A stretch of DNA of 64,000 nt from Crocinitomicaceae bacterium (lineage in GTDB: Bacteria > Bacteroidota > Bacteroidia > Flavobacteriales_D > Crocinitomicaceae). Location: assembly GCA_020436025.1 (NCBI GenBank), contig JAGQYP010000003.1, forward strand, positions 1 through 64,000. Direction: 5' to 3'. The position numbers and the translations under genes were made by a program. Positions within the stretch are counted from its first letter, which is position 1. Each line of letters begins with the position of its first letter. The notes below the pieces were generated by a model. The model was not told the DNA's origin and ran no database searches. It saw only the letters and a list, made by a program, of their open reading frames with translations. Positions 17,362-26,309 of this stretch are shown here, piece after piece.

Positions 17362-18099
17362 ATGACAATTATGTTAGAAGAGATCATCACATTTTTGCAA
17401 ACAGAAGGGGCAGAAATCACGCATGTGAATCCTCAGTATGTACAGTGTGGTGAATTGAAAATTCGTTATTACGATTTGGATGAAACTGATCGAATACCAC
17501 CATGCAAAGCACAATCTATTAATGTTCGATCCGATCAATGGATCCACCAGCAGGAACAAATCAAAAGTAAACTTAAAGATCGACTTGGCAATAATGTCCG
17601 CGTTTTCGGGAGAAATTGTACAATCCAAGCTATCCAAGGCAATCAGGCCAAAGAATTTTTGGATCAATATCATTTATTGGGATTTACCAATGCAAAGCAC
17701 CACTATGGGATTTTTGAGGGAGAAAAATTGCTTGGGGTTGCTAGTTTTGGAAAAAAATGTCCTATTGATCGCTATGGAGAAAAATCAAATTCTTCAGAAT
17801 TAAAAAGAATATGCTTTATTCCTGGGACCACTATTATTGGTGGATTCACAAAAGTACTTCGGCATCATATTAACGAAGAAAAACTGGATGATATCATGAC
17901 GTACTTGGATAGAAACTGGAGCACAGGAGAAAACTTTGAACCTTTAGGTTTTTATGAAGACGACATAGTAAAAACTCATTTCTACTATGATCCTAAAACG
18001 AAAAGAACCTACTTTCCTAGTGAAGTCAATGATCAAATGATCTTGAAGCGCATTGAAGGAGCTGGAAGCATCAAAATGATATATTATGCCGAAGACTGA
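17362..18099 (+). CDS. GNAT-like protein resembling phage Mom / homing-endonuclease accessory domain
   Basis: The 245-residue protein has an N-terminal region with no recognisable motif (1-75). From about 78 it matches in style the GNAT-like domain found in phage Mom proteins and at the end of some phage endonucleases: FGRNCTIQAIQGNQAKEFLDQYH, then LGVASFGKK, ELKRICFIPGTTIIGGFTKVLRH, and MTYLDRNWSTGENFEPLGF. These recall the RxCxxxxxxxxGGxSKLL and DRRWSxGxLYxxLGF patterns of that group. It overlaps miaA by 14 bases, so the two are cotranscribed. Mom transfers an acyl group to adenine in DNA; a nucleic-acid modification role here is only an inference. An alternative is a solitary phage remnant. 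Confidence 0.55.
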   Translation: MTIMLEEIITFLQTEGAEITHVNPQYVQCGELKIRYYDLDETDRIPPCKAQSINVRSDQWIHQQEQIKSKLKDRLGNNVRVFGRNCTIQAIQGNQAKEFLDQYHLLGFTNAKHHYGIFEGEKLLGVASFGKKCPIDRYGEKSNSSELKRICFIPGTTIIGGFTKVLRHHINEEKLDDIMTYLDRNWSTGENFEPLGFYEDDIVKTHFYYDPKTKRTYFPSEVNDQMILKRIEGAGSIKMIYYAED

Positions 18100-18979
18100 T
18101 CTTTTAGTGATCTTGGGTCCAACAGCTTCGGGAAAAACCAAATTAGCTGTCGCAATGGCTCAACAATTGAATGGAGAAATTATCAGCGCTGATTCCCGTC
18201 AAATTTACAAAGGAATGGATATTGGAACAGGAAAAGACCTTGAGGAATATGGTTCTATTCCTTATCACCTTATTGATAATGAAGAGCCAGGTGTTCGCTA
18301 CAATATCAAGCAATATCGTCAAGATTTTGACCGTGTTTACAAAGATATTACTTCTCGTGGCAAATACCCCATATTATGCGGCGGAAGCGGACTTTATATT
18401 CAAGCAGCCTTATCAAAAATGGAGTATAGTTTTGTCCCAACCAACGAAGATTTTAGGAGAGAACTGGATCATCAATCAGAAGAAGAATTGAAAAAACAAT
18501 TCCAACTCTTGGATCGTACTTTTTTAGAAAAATTTGATTCCAGTAGTGTTAAGCGGATAAAAAGAGCTCTTGAAATTCATACTTATTTAAAGCAGAATCC
18601 CCTCTATCAATTTCCTGAAAATGATATCCAATTTAAGATCTACGGAATTGAAGTTTCAAGAGAAGATAGGAGAAAAAAAATAGAACAAAGGCTTAATACC
18701 AGGCTCGAAAACGGACTGATCGAAGAAGTGATTGCCTTGCGTAAAAAAGGAATTTCAGATGAGGATCTGATCTATTACGGATTGGAATACAAATGGGTGA
18801 CCTTGTATTTGAATGGAGAATTAGATCTAGATACCATGCGAAAAAGATTACTTGTTGCGATACAGCAATTCGCTAAAAGACAAATGACTTTCTTCCGGAG
18901 TATGGAAAAAAAAGACTTTAAAATTGAATGGGGTACCTATGAAGACTTGCTACATCGCATTCCTTCAAGCCTATCCTAA
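18086..18979 (+). CDS. miaA: tRNA dimethylallyltransferase MiaA
   Basis: MiaA adds a dimethylallyl group to A37 of tRNAs that read codons starting with U. The 297-residue protein has the P-loop GPTASGKT (about 10-17), the ISADSRQIYKGMDIGTGK motif (about 33-50), HLIDN, CGGSGLYI, VKRIKRALEI and the C-terminal ALEIH...GLIEEV and YYGLEYKW elements. The length is normal. The start overlaps the GNAT-like gene by 14 bases; no other start leaves the P-loop domain complete. Confidence 0.96.
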   Translation: MPKTDLLVILGPTASGKTKLAVAMAQQLNGEIISADSRQIYKGMDIGTGKDLEEYGSIPYHLIDNEEPGVRYNIKQYRQDFDRVYKDITSRGKYPILCGGSGLYIQAALSKMEYSFVPTNEDFRRELDHQSEEELKKQFQLLDRTFLEKFDSSSVKRIKRALEIHTYLKQNPLYQFPENDIQFKIYGIEVSREDRRKKIEQRLNTRLENGLIEEVIALRKKGISDEDLIYYGLEYKWVTLYLNGELDLDTMRKRLLVAIQQFAKRQMTFFRSMEKKDFKIEWGTYEDLLHRIPSSLS

Positions 18980-19070
18980 TTTCGATCTATTTTATTTAGA
19001 GCATTCTAAAATCTAAGCCCCATTGTTTATTGAAAAATTGATTCCATTGCGGAATTCTTTCAATAAAAGC

Positions 19071-19085
19071 GCTTTGAAACAAAGC
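19071..19085 (+). promoter_or_regulatory. Perfect hairpin just before the 19093 start codon
   Basis: GCTTTG and CAAAGC pair perfectly around AAA and end seven bases before the ATG at 19093, where they could restrict ribosome access. Possibly chance. Confidence 0.35.
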
Positions 19086-19092
19086 AGCAAAA

Positions 19093-19401
19093 ATGAATAC
19101 TCAAAATGAAATATTGAAAATAAAGGAGATCATTTCCTTTCTTGAAAATCAGACAATAGAATCTTTATCCCATCCTGATTTACCTTATCAAATTAATCAA
19201 AAACTACATTTGATATCTAAGTATTCAAAAGAGCTACCAACTCATTATAGAAACCAAAATAACCAAATTGATTGGGATCTGTTGGATCGTCTGGCATTCG
19301 CAAAGCTCGGAAATGGCTTCACAAAAAATGAACACATCGAACTACTTATTAAAGACAAATTTAATCTGCTAGAACAGTTTGAAAAGATAAAAAGAATGTA
19401 A
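19093..19401 (+). CDS. Small conserved-looking protein, unknown function
   Basis: The 102-residue protein is predicted mostly helical, with no signal peptide, membrane segment or cysteine. It contains charged helices (EILKIKEIISFLENQ) and a C-terminal KDKFNLLEQFEKIKRM. I do not recognise a family. It lies between miaA and a convergent phosphatase gene, 34 bases from the latter. The coding potential is supported by normal codon use and by the absence of a competing frame, not by homology. Confidence 0.5.
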   Translation: MNTQNEILKIKEIISFLENQTIESLSHPDLPYQINQKLHLISKYSKELPTHYRNQNNQIDWDLLDRLAFAKLGNGFTKNEHIELLIKDKFNLLEQFEKIKRM

Positions 19402-19435
19402 TGAAGGATAGAATTACTTTTTTCTCCTGAAAGAA

Positions 19436-22045
19436 CTATACTCTAATTCCGATAACACATACATCATCCACTTGCTCATAATCCCCTTTCCAGTTTTCAA
19501 AGGTTTCTTCCAGATGTGTTTGCTGTGCATCCATTGGCATAGAGGATAGTGATAGGAACATTTGCTTTAGATATCTTAGCTTCATTTTCTTACCTTTTTC
19601 TCCACCAAACTGATCGGCAAACCCATCTGAAAATAAGAAGATTTCATCATTTGCTTGAATCGAAACACGGTTGGTTGTGAAGTCTTTAGAGAACTCGTAT
19701 TGCCCCACAGGTTGCTTATCCGCTTTAAACTCTAATAACATTCTGTCATTCTCAAATAATTCTACTCCTTCTAATTCCTGTTCATTTCTATCACGACAGA
19801 TTAACAATGAATTATTTGCCCCACTGTATTGAATTTCGTTTTTTCCTTTCTCGAATCGAACCAAAGAAATATCCATCCCGTCCTTCACCTTTTCCACGGA
19901 TTTCTCGAACGTCCCAATGACTAGCTCTCTGGTTTTATCCAATATCTCACCTGTGTCTCTTAATCCGAATTCGTTAACAGCACGATTTAAAGAGTTCGAG
20001 CACACAACGGATACAAGTGCTCCTGGTACTCCATGACCTGTACAGTCAGCTGCTGCAACATAGATATAATTATCTACCTTCTCAGTCCAGTAAAAGTCGC
20101 CCGCAACAATATCTTTCGGTTTATAAAAGACAAAAAACTCATTCAAATATTTCTCAAGAACAGGAGTTGGAGGTAAAATTGCGGTTTGAAGTCGACTGGC
20201 ATAGGTCACCGAATCCATGAAGTTCTTGTTCTTTTCTTCAATAAGCAATTTTTGATCTTCGATCTTCTTTTTATCCTTATTTGTTCTATTCTTTGCTCTA
20301 ATAGCTAATCCGAGCATAAATAAAACTAAAACCCCAGAAACTCCAGCACCTATTACCATCCAGGTTAGAGTTTTTGCTTTTTCCTTTTGAGATTCGTTTT
20401 GACTTTCCAGAAGAGCTACTTCCTTTTCTTTTAATTCTCTTTCCTGCTTTGCCTCTTTCTGAGCCATTCTCAGATCTTCCTGAAGCATATTAATTGAAAT
20501 CAAATCATCATTTCCAATGCCCAGCTTTTGAACTTCATCGGAAAGAGATTCTTCAGAATTGAAACCAGATTCTAAATATTTATCTTTTTCTTCATAAAGT
20601 GGCTTCATTTCTTCTGCTTCCACAACTGCAAATCTCATTGAGATATAACTTTTGTAGTTATCAAGTGGATCAGAACATGATTTAGAATCTGCCAATAAAT
20701 TTGCTAAGGCACGGTAATTCGCATTGATTGTTTTTGCCTCTCTAGCTTCCTGAGCCAACTCCATACTTTTCTTTAGAAATCCTTCAGACTTCACAAACTC
20801 ACCCAAAGAATAAAAAGCATTTCCTAAATTATGGTAGGTAATTGCTTCAGATCCTTTATCCATCAATCTCTTTTTAATCTCAAGTGCTTTGTGGTATAAT
20901 TGAATCGCCCCTTGAACATCACCACTTTCAAAACGAATATTCCCTTCATTATTTATTGCAATGGCCTTGTAGGAATCATAGTTCATTTTATCGTCAATGG
21001 CCTTTGATTTTTCTAGGTATTGTGCTGCCTCTTCTTTTCTTGACTGACGCATCAGGTTAATTGCCAAACTATTGTATGTTGCACTTAACTCTTTTTGATT
21101 TCCCTCTCCACTTTCCAATTCTAGCAATCGCTTGAATGCATCTTCTTCGGCTGTGAGATCAAGATGATTTTTCTGCAATAATGAAATTTGATAAACGACC
21201 TTTGCAGCTGATTCTTTATCTCCTAAATTCATGTAAGCTTCAGCAGCTTTATTGAAATTTTCAAGGGCAGCATTTTTCTGATTCAATCTTTCATGCGATA
21301 CTCCAAGGTTATTCCTTATATCGGCAGAAGCTTTTACATCACCAGTCATTTCACTTAGCACCAATGCGTCATTAAAACTATTTATGGCTTCTTCGTAATC
21401 TTTATTTTGAAAATGAGAAAGCCCAATATTGTTGTAATTTCCTGTGGCAGCCACTAAATTTTCTTTTTCCAGGTTTGTTTCTAACTCATCCGCTTGTTCA
21501 TTTATCGTCTTTTTGTTATCAACCACTGATGGAATCTCTTCTTTCTTTATTTCCACTTTAACTTCTTCCTCAACCTTTTCTTCTTGCTGATTTGGATTCC
21601 AGATATTCTCAGCATACAATCGATGACCCATGTTTTTGAACTGAGAATATACTGTAAAAAGAATAACGTTTACGCTCTTGGTGAAAGAAAGTCTGCCTTG
21701 AAAAGTATAATCACTTTTTTTCCCTTTGAGAACTATATTTAACTTAAATTCAATATCATTTTTATTCAAGGTATAAGTGCCTTTCGAAATATGACCACTC
21801 CCTTTTAAAGTAAATGATTTTGCAAAATTTTCTATGTAAGCAGGACGCTTGGATACTAACATGGCTATAACTTCACCATTTTCGTAAAATCTCAATGCAA
21901 TATCCTGACCACTCATCGAACCCTGCGCACGAATTTTACCATAGTAGATACCAATAAGTTCTTTTGGAGTGTTTTTTTGAGAAACAGCAATGTTGCTATT
22001 CAAAAAATAGAATAGTAATAGTAGTATTAAGGTAATGTTCCTCAT
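19436..22045 (-). CDS. TPR sensor with SpoIIE-type PP2C phosphatase domain
   Basis: The 869-residue protein has a signal peptide (1-22), a lipocalin-like segment (about 25-150), a coiled charged linker, six or more TPR units (about 195-480), a transmembrane helix (about 567-588), a coiled coil and a C-terminal SpoIIE domain. The metal-binding motifs are AADCTGHGVPGALVS and DGMDISLV, with SDGFADQFGG near the end. SpoIIE phosphatases act on anti-sigma-factor antagonists, so the periplasmic TPR part probably senses something and controls a cytoplasmic partner-switch. No anti-sigma or antagonist gene is adjacent. A second protein with the same output domain is encoded at 50056-53331. Confidence 0.88.
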   Translation of the reverse strand: MRNITLILLLLFYFLNSNIAVSQKNTPKELIGIYYGKIRAQGSMSGQDIALRFYENGEVIAMLVSKRPAYIENFAKSFTLKGSGHISKGTYTLNKNDIEFKLNIVLKGKKSDYTFQGRLSFTKSVNVILFTVYSQFKNMGHRLYAENIWNPNQQEEKVEEEVKVEIKKEEIPSVVDNKKTINEQADELETNLEKENLVAATGNYNNIGLSHFQNKDYEEAINSFNDALVLSEMTGDVKASADIRNNLGVSHERLNQKNAALENFNKAAEAYMNLGDKESAAKVVYQISLLQKNHLDLTAEEDAFKRLLELESGEGNQKELSATYNSLAINLMRQSRKEEAAQYLEKSKAIDDKMNYDSYKAIAINNEGNIRFESGDVQGAIQLYHKALEIKKRLMDKGSEAITYHNLGNAFYSLGEFVKSEGFLKKSMELAQEAREAKTINANYRALANLLADSKSCSDPLDNYKSYISMRFAVVEAEEMKPLYEEKDKYLESGFNSEESLSDEVQKLGIGNDDLISINMLQEDLRMAQKEAKQERELKEKEVALLESQNESQKEKAKTLTWMVIGAGVSGVLVLFMLGLAIRAKNRTNKDKKKIEDQKLLIEEKNKNFMDSVTYASRLQTAILPPTPVLEKYLNEFFVFYKPKDIVAGDFYWTEKVDNYIYVAAADCTGHGVPGALVSVVCSNSLNRAVNEFGLRDTGEILDKTRELVIGTFEKSVEKVKDGMDISLVRFEKGKNEIQYSGANNSLLICRDRNEQELEGVELFENDRMLLEFKADKQPVGQYEFSKDFTTNRVSIQANDEIFLFSDGFADQFGGEKGKKMKLRYLKQMFLSLSSMPMDAQQTHLEETFENWKGDYEQVDDVCVIGIRV

Positions 22046-22187
22046 AGTTCAGCAAGCACAAATATAAATGAATACAACTGCTTCACCTAAAAATTAGATA
22101 AGCATTTGTACTCATTTTTAGCGAGTATATCATATCATTTTGAATTGTAACTCATTAGCGCTGTAAAAAAAATTAGTCAGTTTAGGG

Positions 22188-22201
22188 CCAAATATATTTG
22201 G
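22188..22201. promoter_or_regulatory. Palindrome containing divergent -7 boxes
   Basis: CCAAATATATTTGG is a perfect 14-base palindrome between two divergent genes. It presents TATATTTG, matching the Bacteroidota -7 consensus TAnnTTTG, on both strands. The plus-strand box lies about 40 bases before the ATG at 22241. No clear -33 TTTG was found. It could equally be an operator. Confidence 0.4.
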
Positions 22202-22240
22202 ACACCGCACATAATTTAAATAAATAATATTACTTATTCA

Positions 22241-23347
22241 ATGTTTTTGTTACTTATTTCAAAAACGTCATTATTAACTCAAAAGATGCATTTCCTCGGG
22301 GCGATATTTTTGATTTTCATGTATTCGAGCTACGTTATAGACTCGTCACCAGTAAGTTATGTGTCTAAAGAAAAGACTGAAAGTCTTATTTCAGGAAATA
22401 CCAAAATAAAAACCAGTTCGAAGATCGAAAAATATTTATCGCCCCTTATTTCTGAAGGATTTCATTATCCTAAACAGAACAATTACATTCAAACTATTAG
22501 TGTTGGAACAGTTGAGCATATTTCACATCATAAAGATAAAAAGGGGATCATTATCAAACATGTCTACCTCGAAAATGGAAAAGCCGATACGATTTTTGCT
22601 GTTTATAAAAATGTGACTATTCATTCTTTCATTAAAATTAGAGATACATTAACAGGAAATATCAGCTTGGGAGAAAATTCAGAATTTGATGTTACAAAGG
22701 ATTTCGAACTAAGAAAAAGCAAAATTGGAAGAGAAAAAATATTTCTTTCGAGCAAACAAGTTGAAGAGTTTTCAGAATTAAATTACTTCCTTTCAATTAA
22801 TCCCTTCGTAAAAGTACACAAAAAACTTACTTGTCCTTACAAATCGGCAAAATTGCTAATTGCAATAAAAAGTTCTTATAAAATTTACATTATTGAGAAG
22901 GGGCAAATTACAGCTACGCTAGATATTGCTCTTGGTCAAAGTCCAAAAGGACACAAGGTGAAACAAGGGGACAATAAAACACCTGAAGGAGAATACAAAC
23001 TCACTCAAAAAGCAAAAGGACCTTTTTCTGGATCCGTGGGGCCCTATTTTGGTGAGAGATGGATTCGTCTAAGCTACCCTAATTTTTATGATGCTGAAAT
23101 GGGCTATAAAAGAAAGCTGATCTCCAAATCAGAAAAGGAAAAAATTCAGACTGCCATATTGAACAATCAAATGCCACCAAAAAACACAAATCTTGGAGGA
23201 GGAATTGGGATTCATGGATGGTACGGGGAATGGGACCCGAAGGAAAATAGAGATCTCACCTGGGGATGTATTTCCATCAATAATTCAGATTTAGTTCCTC
23301 TTTATGATAAACTTGAGGTTGGCGACAACATTATTATTAGCCCTTAG
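22241..23347 (+). CDS. L,D-transpeptidase (YkuD) family protein
   Basis: The 368-residue protein has an N-terminal hydrophobic segment (about 17-33), an unassigned middle part (about 50-195), and a YkuD domain from about 200 (SAKLLIAIKSSYKIYIIEKGQ). The catalytic motifs are IGIHGWYG and TWGCISINNSD near 325-350, with the nucleophilic Cys inside TWGC. YkuD enzymes make 3-3 cross-links in peptidoglycan or attach proteins to it from the periplasm. The domain also shows KTPEGEYKLT, typical of the family. Alternative starts (Met16) cannot be ruled out. Confidence 0.88.
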   Translation: MFLLLISKTSLLTQKMHFLGAIFLIFMYSSYVIDSSPVSYVSKEKTESLISGNTKIKTSSKIEKYLSPLISEGFHYPKQNNYIQTISVGTVEHISHHKDKKGIIIKHVYLENGKADTIFAVYKNVTIHSFIKIRDTLTGNISLGENSEFDVTKDFELRKSKIGREKIFLSSKQVEEFSELNYFLSINPFVKVHKKLTCPYKSAKLLIAIKSSYKIYIIEKGQITATLDIALGQSPKGHKVKQGDNKTPEGEYKLTQKAKGPFSGSVGPYFGERWIRLSYPNFYDAEMGYKRKLISKSEKEKIQTAILNNQMPPKNTNLGGGIGIHGWYGEWDPKENRDLTWGCISINNSDLVPLYDKLEVGDNIIISP

Positions 23348-23469
23348 AATTTTTGAGTGTAGAGTTTTTTGAGTGTAGAGTTTTTCGAATTTAGAATGTA
23401 GAATTTAGAATGTAGAATTTAGAATTAAGAATGAATAATGAAAAATGAAAAATGAAAAATGAAAAATTA
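23348..23469. repeat. Heptad array, TTAGAAT / GAAAAAT family
   Basis: Directly after the transpeptidase stop, two copies of a GAGTGTAGAG-plus-T-run unit are followed by phased heptads: TTAGAAT and GTAGAAT alternating (from about 23391), then TAAGAAT, GAATAAT and four GAAAAAT units ending near 23467. Every heptad ends in AAT. The phase holds for at least 11 units. Confidence 0.9.
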
Positions 23470-23832
23470 GATTAATTCCATGAGGTTTTCAATCCTCAGA
23501 AGAAATGTATTCAAAACCTTAAATCAATACCGTCAACAGAAATAATCCCATTTTTTCTTACTTCAAACAAAGAAAACGTCGATTAACTAGGAGAACGACA
23601 ATTCGTAACCCTGTGACTTCAGTCCGGGGTGAAGAAAATTGGAATCAATAATCTGGATGTCTTGCATCTAAAAATCTGAAAATCTAAAACCCAACCCTGC
23701 GACTTCAGTCTAAGATGAAGAATATCGAAACCAATCTTTTGGCTGTGATGCTTGAACTTATTTACTTTGTAGGAACAATCTAGTTCTATTAAAAAAAAAT
23801 GCCGACTTTTGCCCGAGGACTAAAAAGACCAA
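23470..23832. other. Gene-free stretch with two composite hairpin-heptad units
   Basis: Two copies of a module starting AACCCTG(T/C)GACTTCAGTC lie at 23607 and 23693, 86 bases apart. Each contains the short hairpin CTTCA ... TGAAG. Between them are phased TCT units: TCTGGATG 23652-23659, TCTTGCA 23660-23666, TCTAAAAA 23667-23674, TCTGAAAA 23675-23682, TCTAAAAC 23683-23690. The design parallels the four-copy array at 38920-39257. No gene is seen. Confidence 0.75.
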
Positions 23833-24951
23833 ATGAACATCCCGAATCTGGAATATAGTATAGAGAATCTGATTATTGCGATTTTTATATTGGCGACCTT
23901 GATTCTATTGTTTTATGACTTTTTCTTCAGTTCAAGGCTTTTTTCGAATAAAAAAATGGCCAACAACTACCCTCCTATTTCGGTTATTATCGCTGCACGA
24001 AACGAAGATGAAAACCTAGATACTTTTTTACCTAAAATACTAAAGCAAAAATACCCTGAATTTGAAGTTATTGTGGTCAACCATCAATCTGTTGATTATA
24101 CCAAAATGATCGTGGGAGAACTCGAAAAAAAGTATTCCAATTTAAGAATGATTACTATTGAACGAAGTCCTCATCTCAAAGTTGGAAAGAAACTACCGCT
24201 AACTGTTGGTGTTAAAGGTGCGAAATATGAAAACTTGATTTTTACGGATGCAGATTGCGAACCAGCCTCTGAAAACTGGTTAAAATTGATGGCAAGAAAT
24301 TTCAACCAAAAGGAAATAGTTTTGGGTTACGGGCCATACAAAAAACAAAAAGGATTTCTAAATAAGTTGATTCGTTTTGATACCGTTTCAAGTGCAATTA
24401 ATTACTTAGGATTAGCCAAAGCGGGTATCTGTTACATGGCTGTCGGAAGAAACATGGGGTACACCAAAGATTTGTTTTTTGAAGTTGGTGGTTTTAAAAA
24501 TCATTACAATTTGATTTCCGGAGATGATGACCTATTTATACAGGAGGCCGCGAAAAATCGAAACTTTGCCGTTGAATTAAATCCTGAATCTTTTGTTTAC
24601 TCAGAACCTAAAAAAACATGGATAGATTGGCTCAATCAAAAAAGAAGACACTTTACTACGGCACCTGAATACAAATCTTCACATAAGAGATGGATTGGTT
24701 TAAAACCTCTTTCTCTTCTCATTTTTTACATCACTTTCACTTTTTTGATCATTTCTAGTCCTTTTGCTTTTTTCATTTTAGCAATTTTTGGTTTCCGACT
24801 CATAATTTCCTGGATTCTCAACGGAATGCTTTTTGCTCGATTTAAGAGTGAAGATTTAATCATTTTCTTCCCCTTTATGGAACTCATTCATTTGGTTGTC
24901 ATCCCTACTATTTACTATACAAACGACGTAAAAAGAAAAGGTAAGTGGTGA
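23833..24951 (+). CDS. Family 2 glycosyltransferase, membrane-bound
   Basis: The 372-residue protein has an N-terminal membrane helix (about 10-29), a GT-A domain starting ISVIIAARNEDENL (about 50), DxD-type FTDADCEP (about 135-142), SGDDDLFIQEA (about 226) and the QKRRH motif (about 273) corresponding to Q/RxxRW. Two or three C-terminal membrane helices lie at about 293-340. This is the layout of processive or lipid-linked GT2 enzymes that act at the inner face of the cytoplasmic membrane. The sugar and acceptor cannot be told. It stands alone, with no polysaccharide cluster nearby. Confidence 0.85.
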   Translation: MNIPNLEYSIENLIIAIFILATLILLFYDFFFSSRLFSNKKMANNYPPISVIIAARNEDENLDTFLPKILKQKYPEFEVIVVNHQSVDYTKMIVGELEKKYSNLRMITIERSPHLKVGKKLPLTVGVKGAKYENLIFTDADCEPASENWLKLMARNFNQKEIVLGYGPYKKQKGFLNKLIRFDTVSSAINYLGLAKAGICYMAVGRNMGYTKDLFFEVGGFKNHYNLISGDDDLFIQEAAKNRNFAVELNPESFVYSEPKKTWIDWLNQKRRHFTTAPEYKSSHKRWIGLKPLSLLIFYITFTFLIISSPFAFFILAIFGFRLIISWILNGMLFARFKSEDLIIFFPFMELIHLVVIPTIYYTNDVKRKGKW

Positions 24952-25169
24952 AAGAATTTCATTCCTGACTTGGTTTAAAGTTATCAACAATTTATTGGAG
25001 TTATTAAAAATTCATTGTGTGTAACATTTGAATACCGCCCTATTTTGGCGCTATTTTCTTTAGTTATATTGTATCCAATTAGCTGGAATTTAGTGGTGTT
25101 GATAATTGATCCGTAACCAAAAGTCGCCCATTAAATCCCAATTTGTTATTGTAAAACTCTAATAAACTG

Positions 25170-25778
25170 ATGGGAGAAATAGACAATACATTGTCTGAAA
25201 AAGGGAAAAAAGACCTTGTCCTTGTAGAAGCTGCTAAAAAAGGTGATCAAGTTGCCTATGCTAAGCTGATGGAAAAATATCGTGAATCGATTTATTTCAT
25301 GATGCTAAAAATGGTCAAAAACCCAGACGATGCAGAAGATTTAACCATGGAGGCTTTTGGAAAAGCTTTCAATAGATTAAAACAATATTCTCCAAACTAC
25401 GCATTCAGTACTTGGCTATTTAAAATTGCATCCAACAACAGTATTGATTTCATACGCAAGAAAAGAGTGAAATTGACTTCCATGGATAGCGCCTATGAAA
25501 ACAGTGATGGAGAAACCATTTCAATGGATGTGAAATGTGATGAATTGGATCCGGAAGAAGTAGCAATTAAAGATCAAAAAACTAAGCTAATGCGCAAGGT
25601 AGTTGATCAATTGAAACCACGATATCGAGATCTTATAGTCAAAAGATATTTCGAAGAATTGTCTTATGACGAAATAGCTGATGAAATGAAATTGCCTCTT
25701 GGAACTGTGAAAGCTCAGCTTTTTAGAGCAAGGGAATTTCTTGCTACCATTATGGAAACGCAAAAGCACACGATATAA
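25170..25778 (+). CDS. ECF-type RNA polymerase sigma factor
   Basis: The 202-residue protein has sigma region 2 (MEKYRESIYFMMLKMVKNPDDAEDLTMEAF, about 32-60, and FSTWLFKIASNNSIDFIRKKR) and region 4 (LKPRYRDLIVKRYFEELSYDEIADEM...GTVKAQLFRAREFL, about 147-195). The length is normal for group 4 sigma factors. The linker DVKCDELDPEEVAIKDQK is acidic. No anti-sigma gene is adjacent, and a strong terminator follows at once, so it is a single-gene unit. Its targets are unknown. Confidence 0.92.
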   Translation: MGEIDNTLSEKGKKDLVLVEAAKKGDQVAYAKLMEKYRESIYFMMLKMVKNPDDAEDLTMEAFGKAFNRLKQYSPNYAFSTWLFKIASNNSIDFIRKKRVKLTSMDSAYENSDGETISMDVKCDELDPEEVAIKDQKTKLMRKVVDQLKPRYRDLIVKRYFEELSYDEIADEMKLPLGTVKAQLFRAREFLATIMETQKHTI

Positions 25779-25803
25779 CACACACAAACAAACATCAAAC
25801 TTT

Positions 25804-25832
25804 AAAAAAGCCTTCGAATTGAAGGCTTTTTT
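25804..25832 (+). terminator. Terminator of the ECF sigma gene
   Basis: AAAAAAGCCTTC pairs with GAAGGCTTTTTT around GAATT, giving a 12-bp stem that ends in T residues. Confidence 0.9.
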
Positions 25833-25836
25833 AGTT

Positions 25837-25912
25837 CAAAATGCAAAGTACAAAGTGCAAAATGTGAATTATTTGATCTTACCAACTTTTCACTTTCTAC
25901 TTTTCACTTTTC
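25837..25912. repeat. Pair of four-unit heptad arrays, CAAAGTG and ACTTTTC
   Basis: Left arm: CAAAATG 25837-25843, CAAAGTA 25844-25850, CAAAGTG 25851-25857, CAAAATG 25858-25864. Right arm, after 20 bases: ACTTTTC 25885-25891, ACTTTCT 25892-25898, ACTTTTC 25899-25905, ACTTTTC 25906-25912. The arms are roughly inverted to each other, with exactly four units each. Confidence 0.85.
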
Positions 25913-26000
25913 TCAAATTGTGACTAAAATCACTTCCAAACAAATTCCTTGTTATGATATTTGTACTCAAATCGAATTACAAACTTAATATTGAAATAAA

Positions 26001-26303
26001 ATGTTCGGATTAAAATCAATGTTCGGAGCGAGTGTAGACTATGCTCAATTAGTAAAAGAAGGAGCAATTATTGTTGATGTAAGATCAAAAGGAGAATATG
26101 CTTCTGGACACATTAAAGGTTCTAAAAACATTCCTTTAGATGTATTGCAAGGGCAAATTGAAAACCTTAAAAAAGAAAACAAAACGATCATTACTTGTTG
26201 TGCAAGTGGAATGAGATCTGGTTCAGCTAAATCTGTTTTAGCTCAACATGGAATCGAGTGCCATAACGGCGGTGGTTGGAGAGCTCTTGAATCAAAAATT
26301 TAA
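26001..26303 (+). CDS. Rhodanese-like domain protein
   Basis: The 100-residue single-domain rhodanese has the N-terminal motif VDVRSKGEYASGHIKGSKNIP (within about 26-46) and the active-site loop ITCCASGMRSG (about 68-78). The loop cysteine would carry the persulfide. There is no signal peptide, so it should be cytoplasmic. Such stand-alone domains serve sulfur transfer or thiosulfate handling. It is followed six bases later by a small membrane protein gene that is often found with rhodaneses in Bacteroidota. Confidence 0.9.
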   Translation: MFGLKSMFGASVDYAQLVKEGAIIVDVRSKGEYASGHIKGSKNIPLDVLQGQIENLKKENKTIITCCASGMRSGSAKSVLAQHGIECHNGGGWRALESKI

Positions 26304-26309
26304 GAAGTA

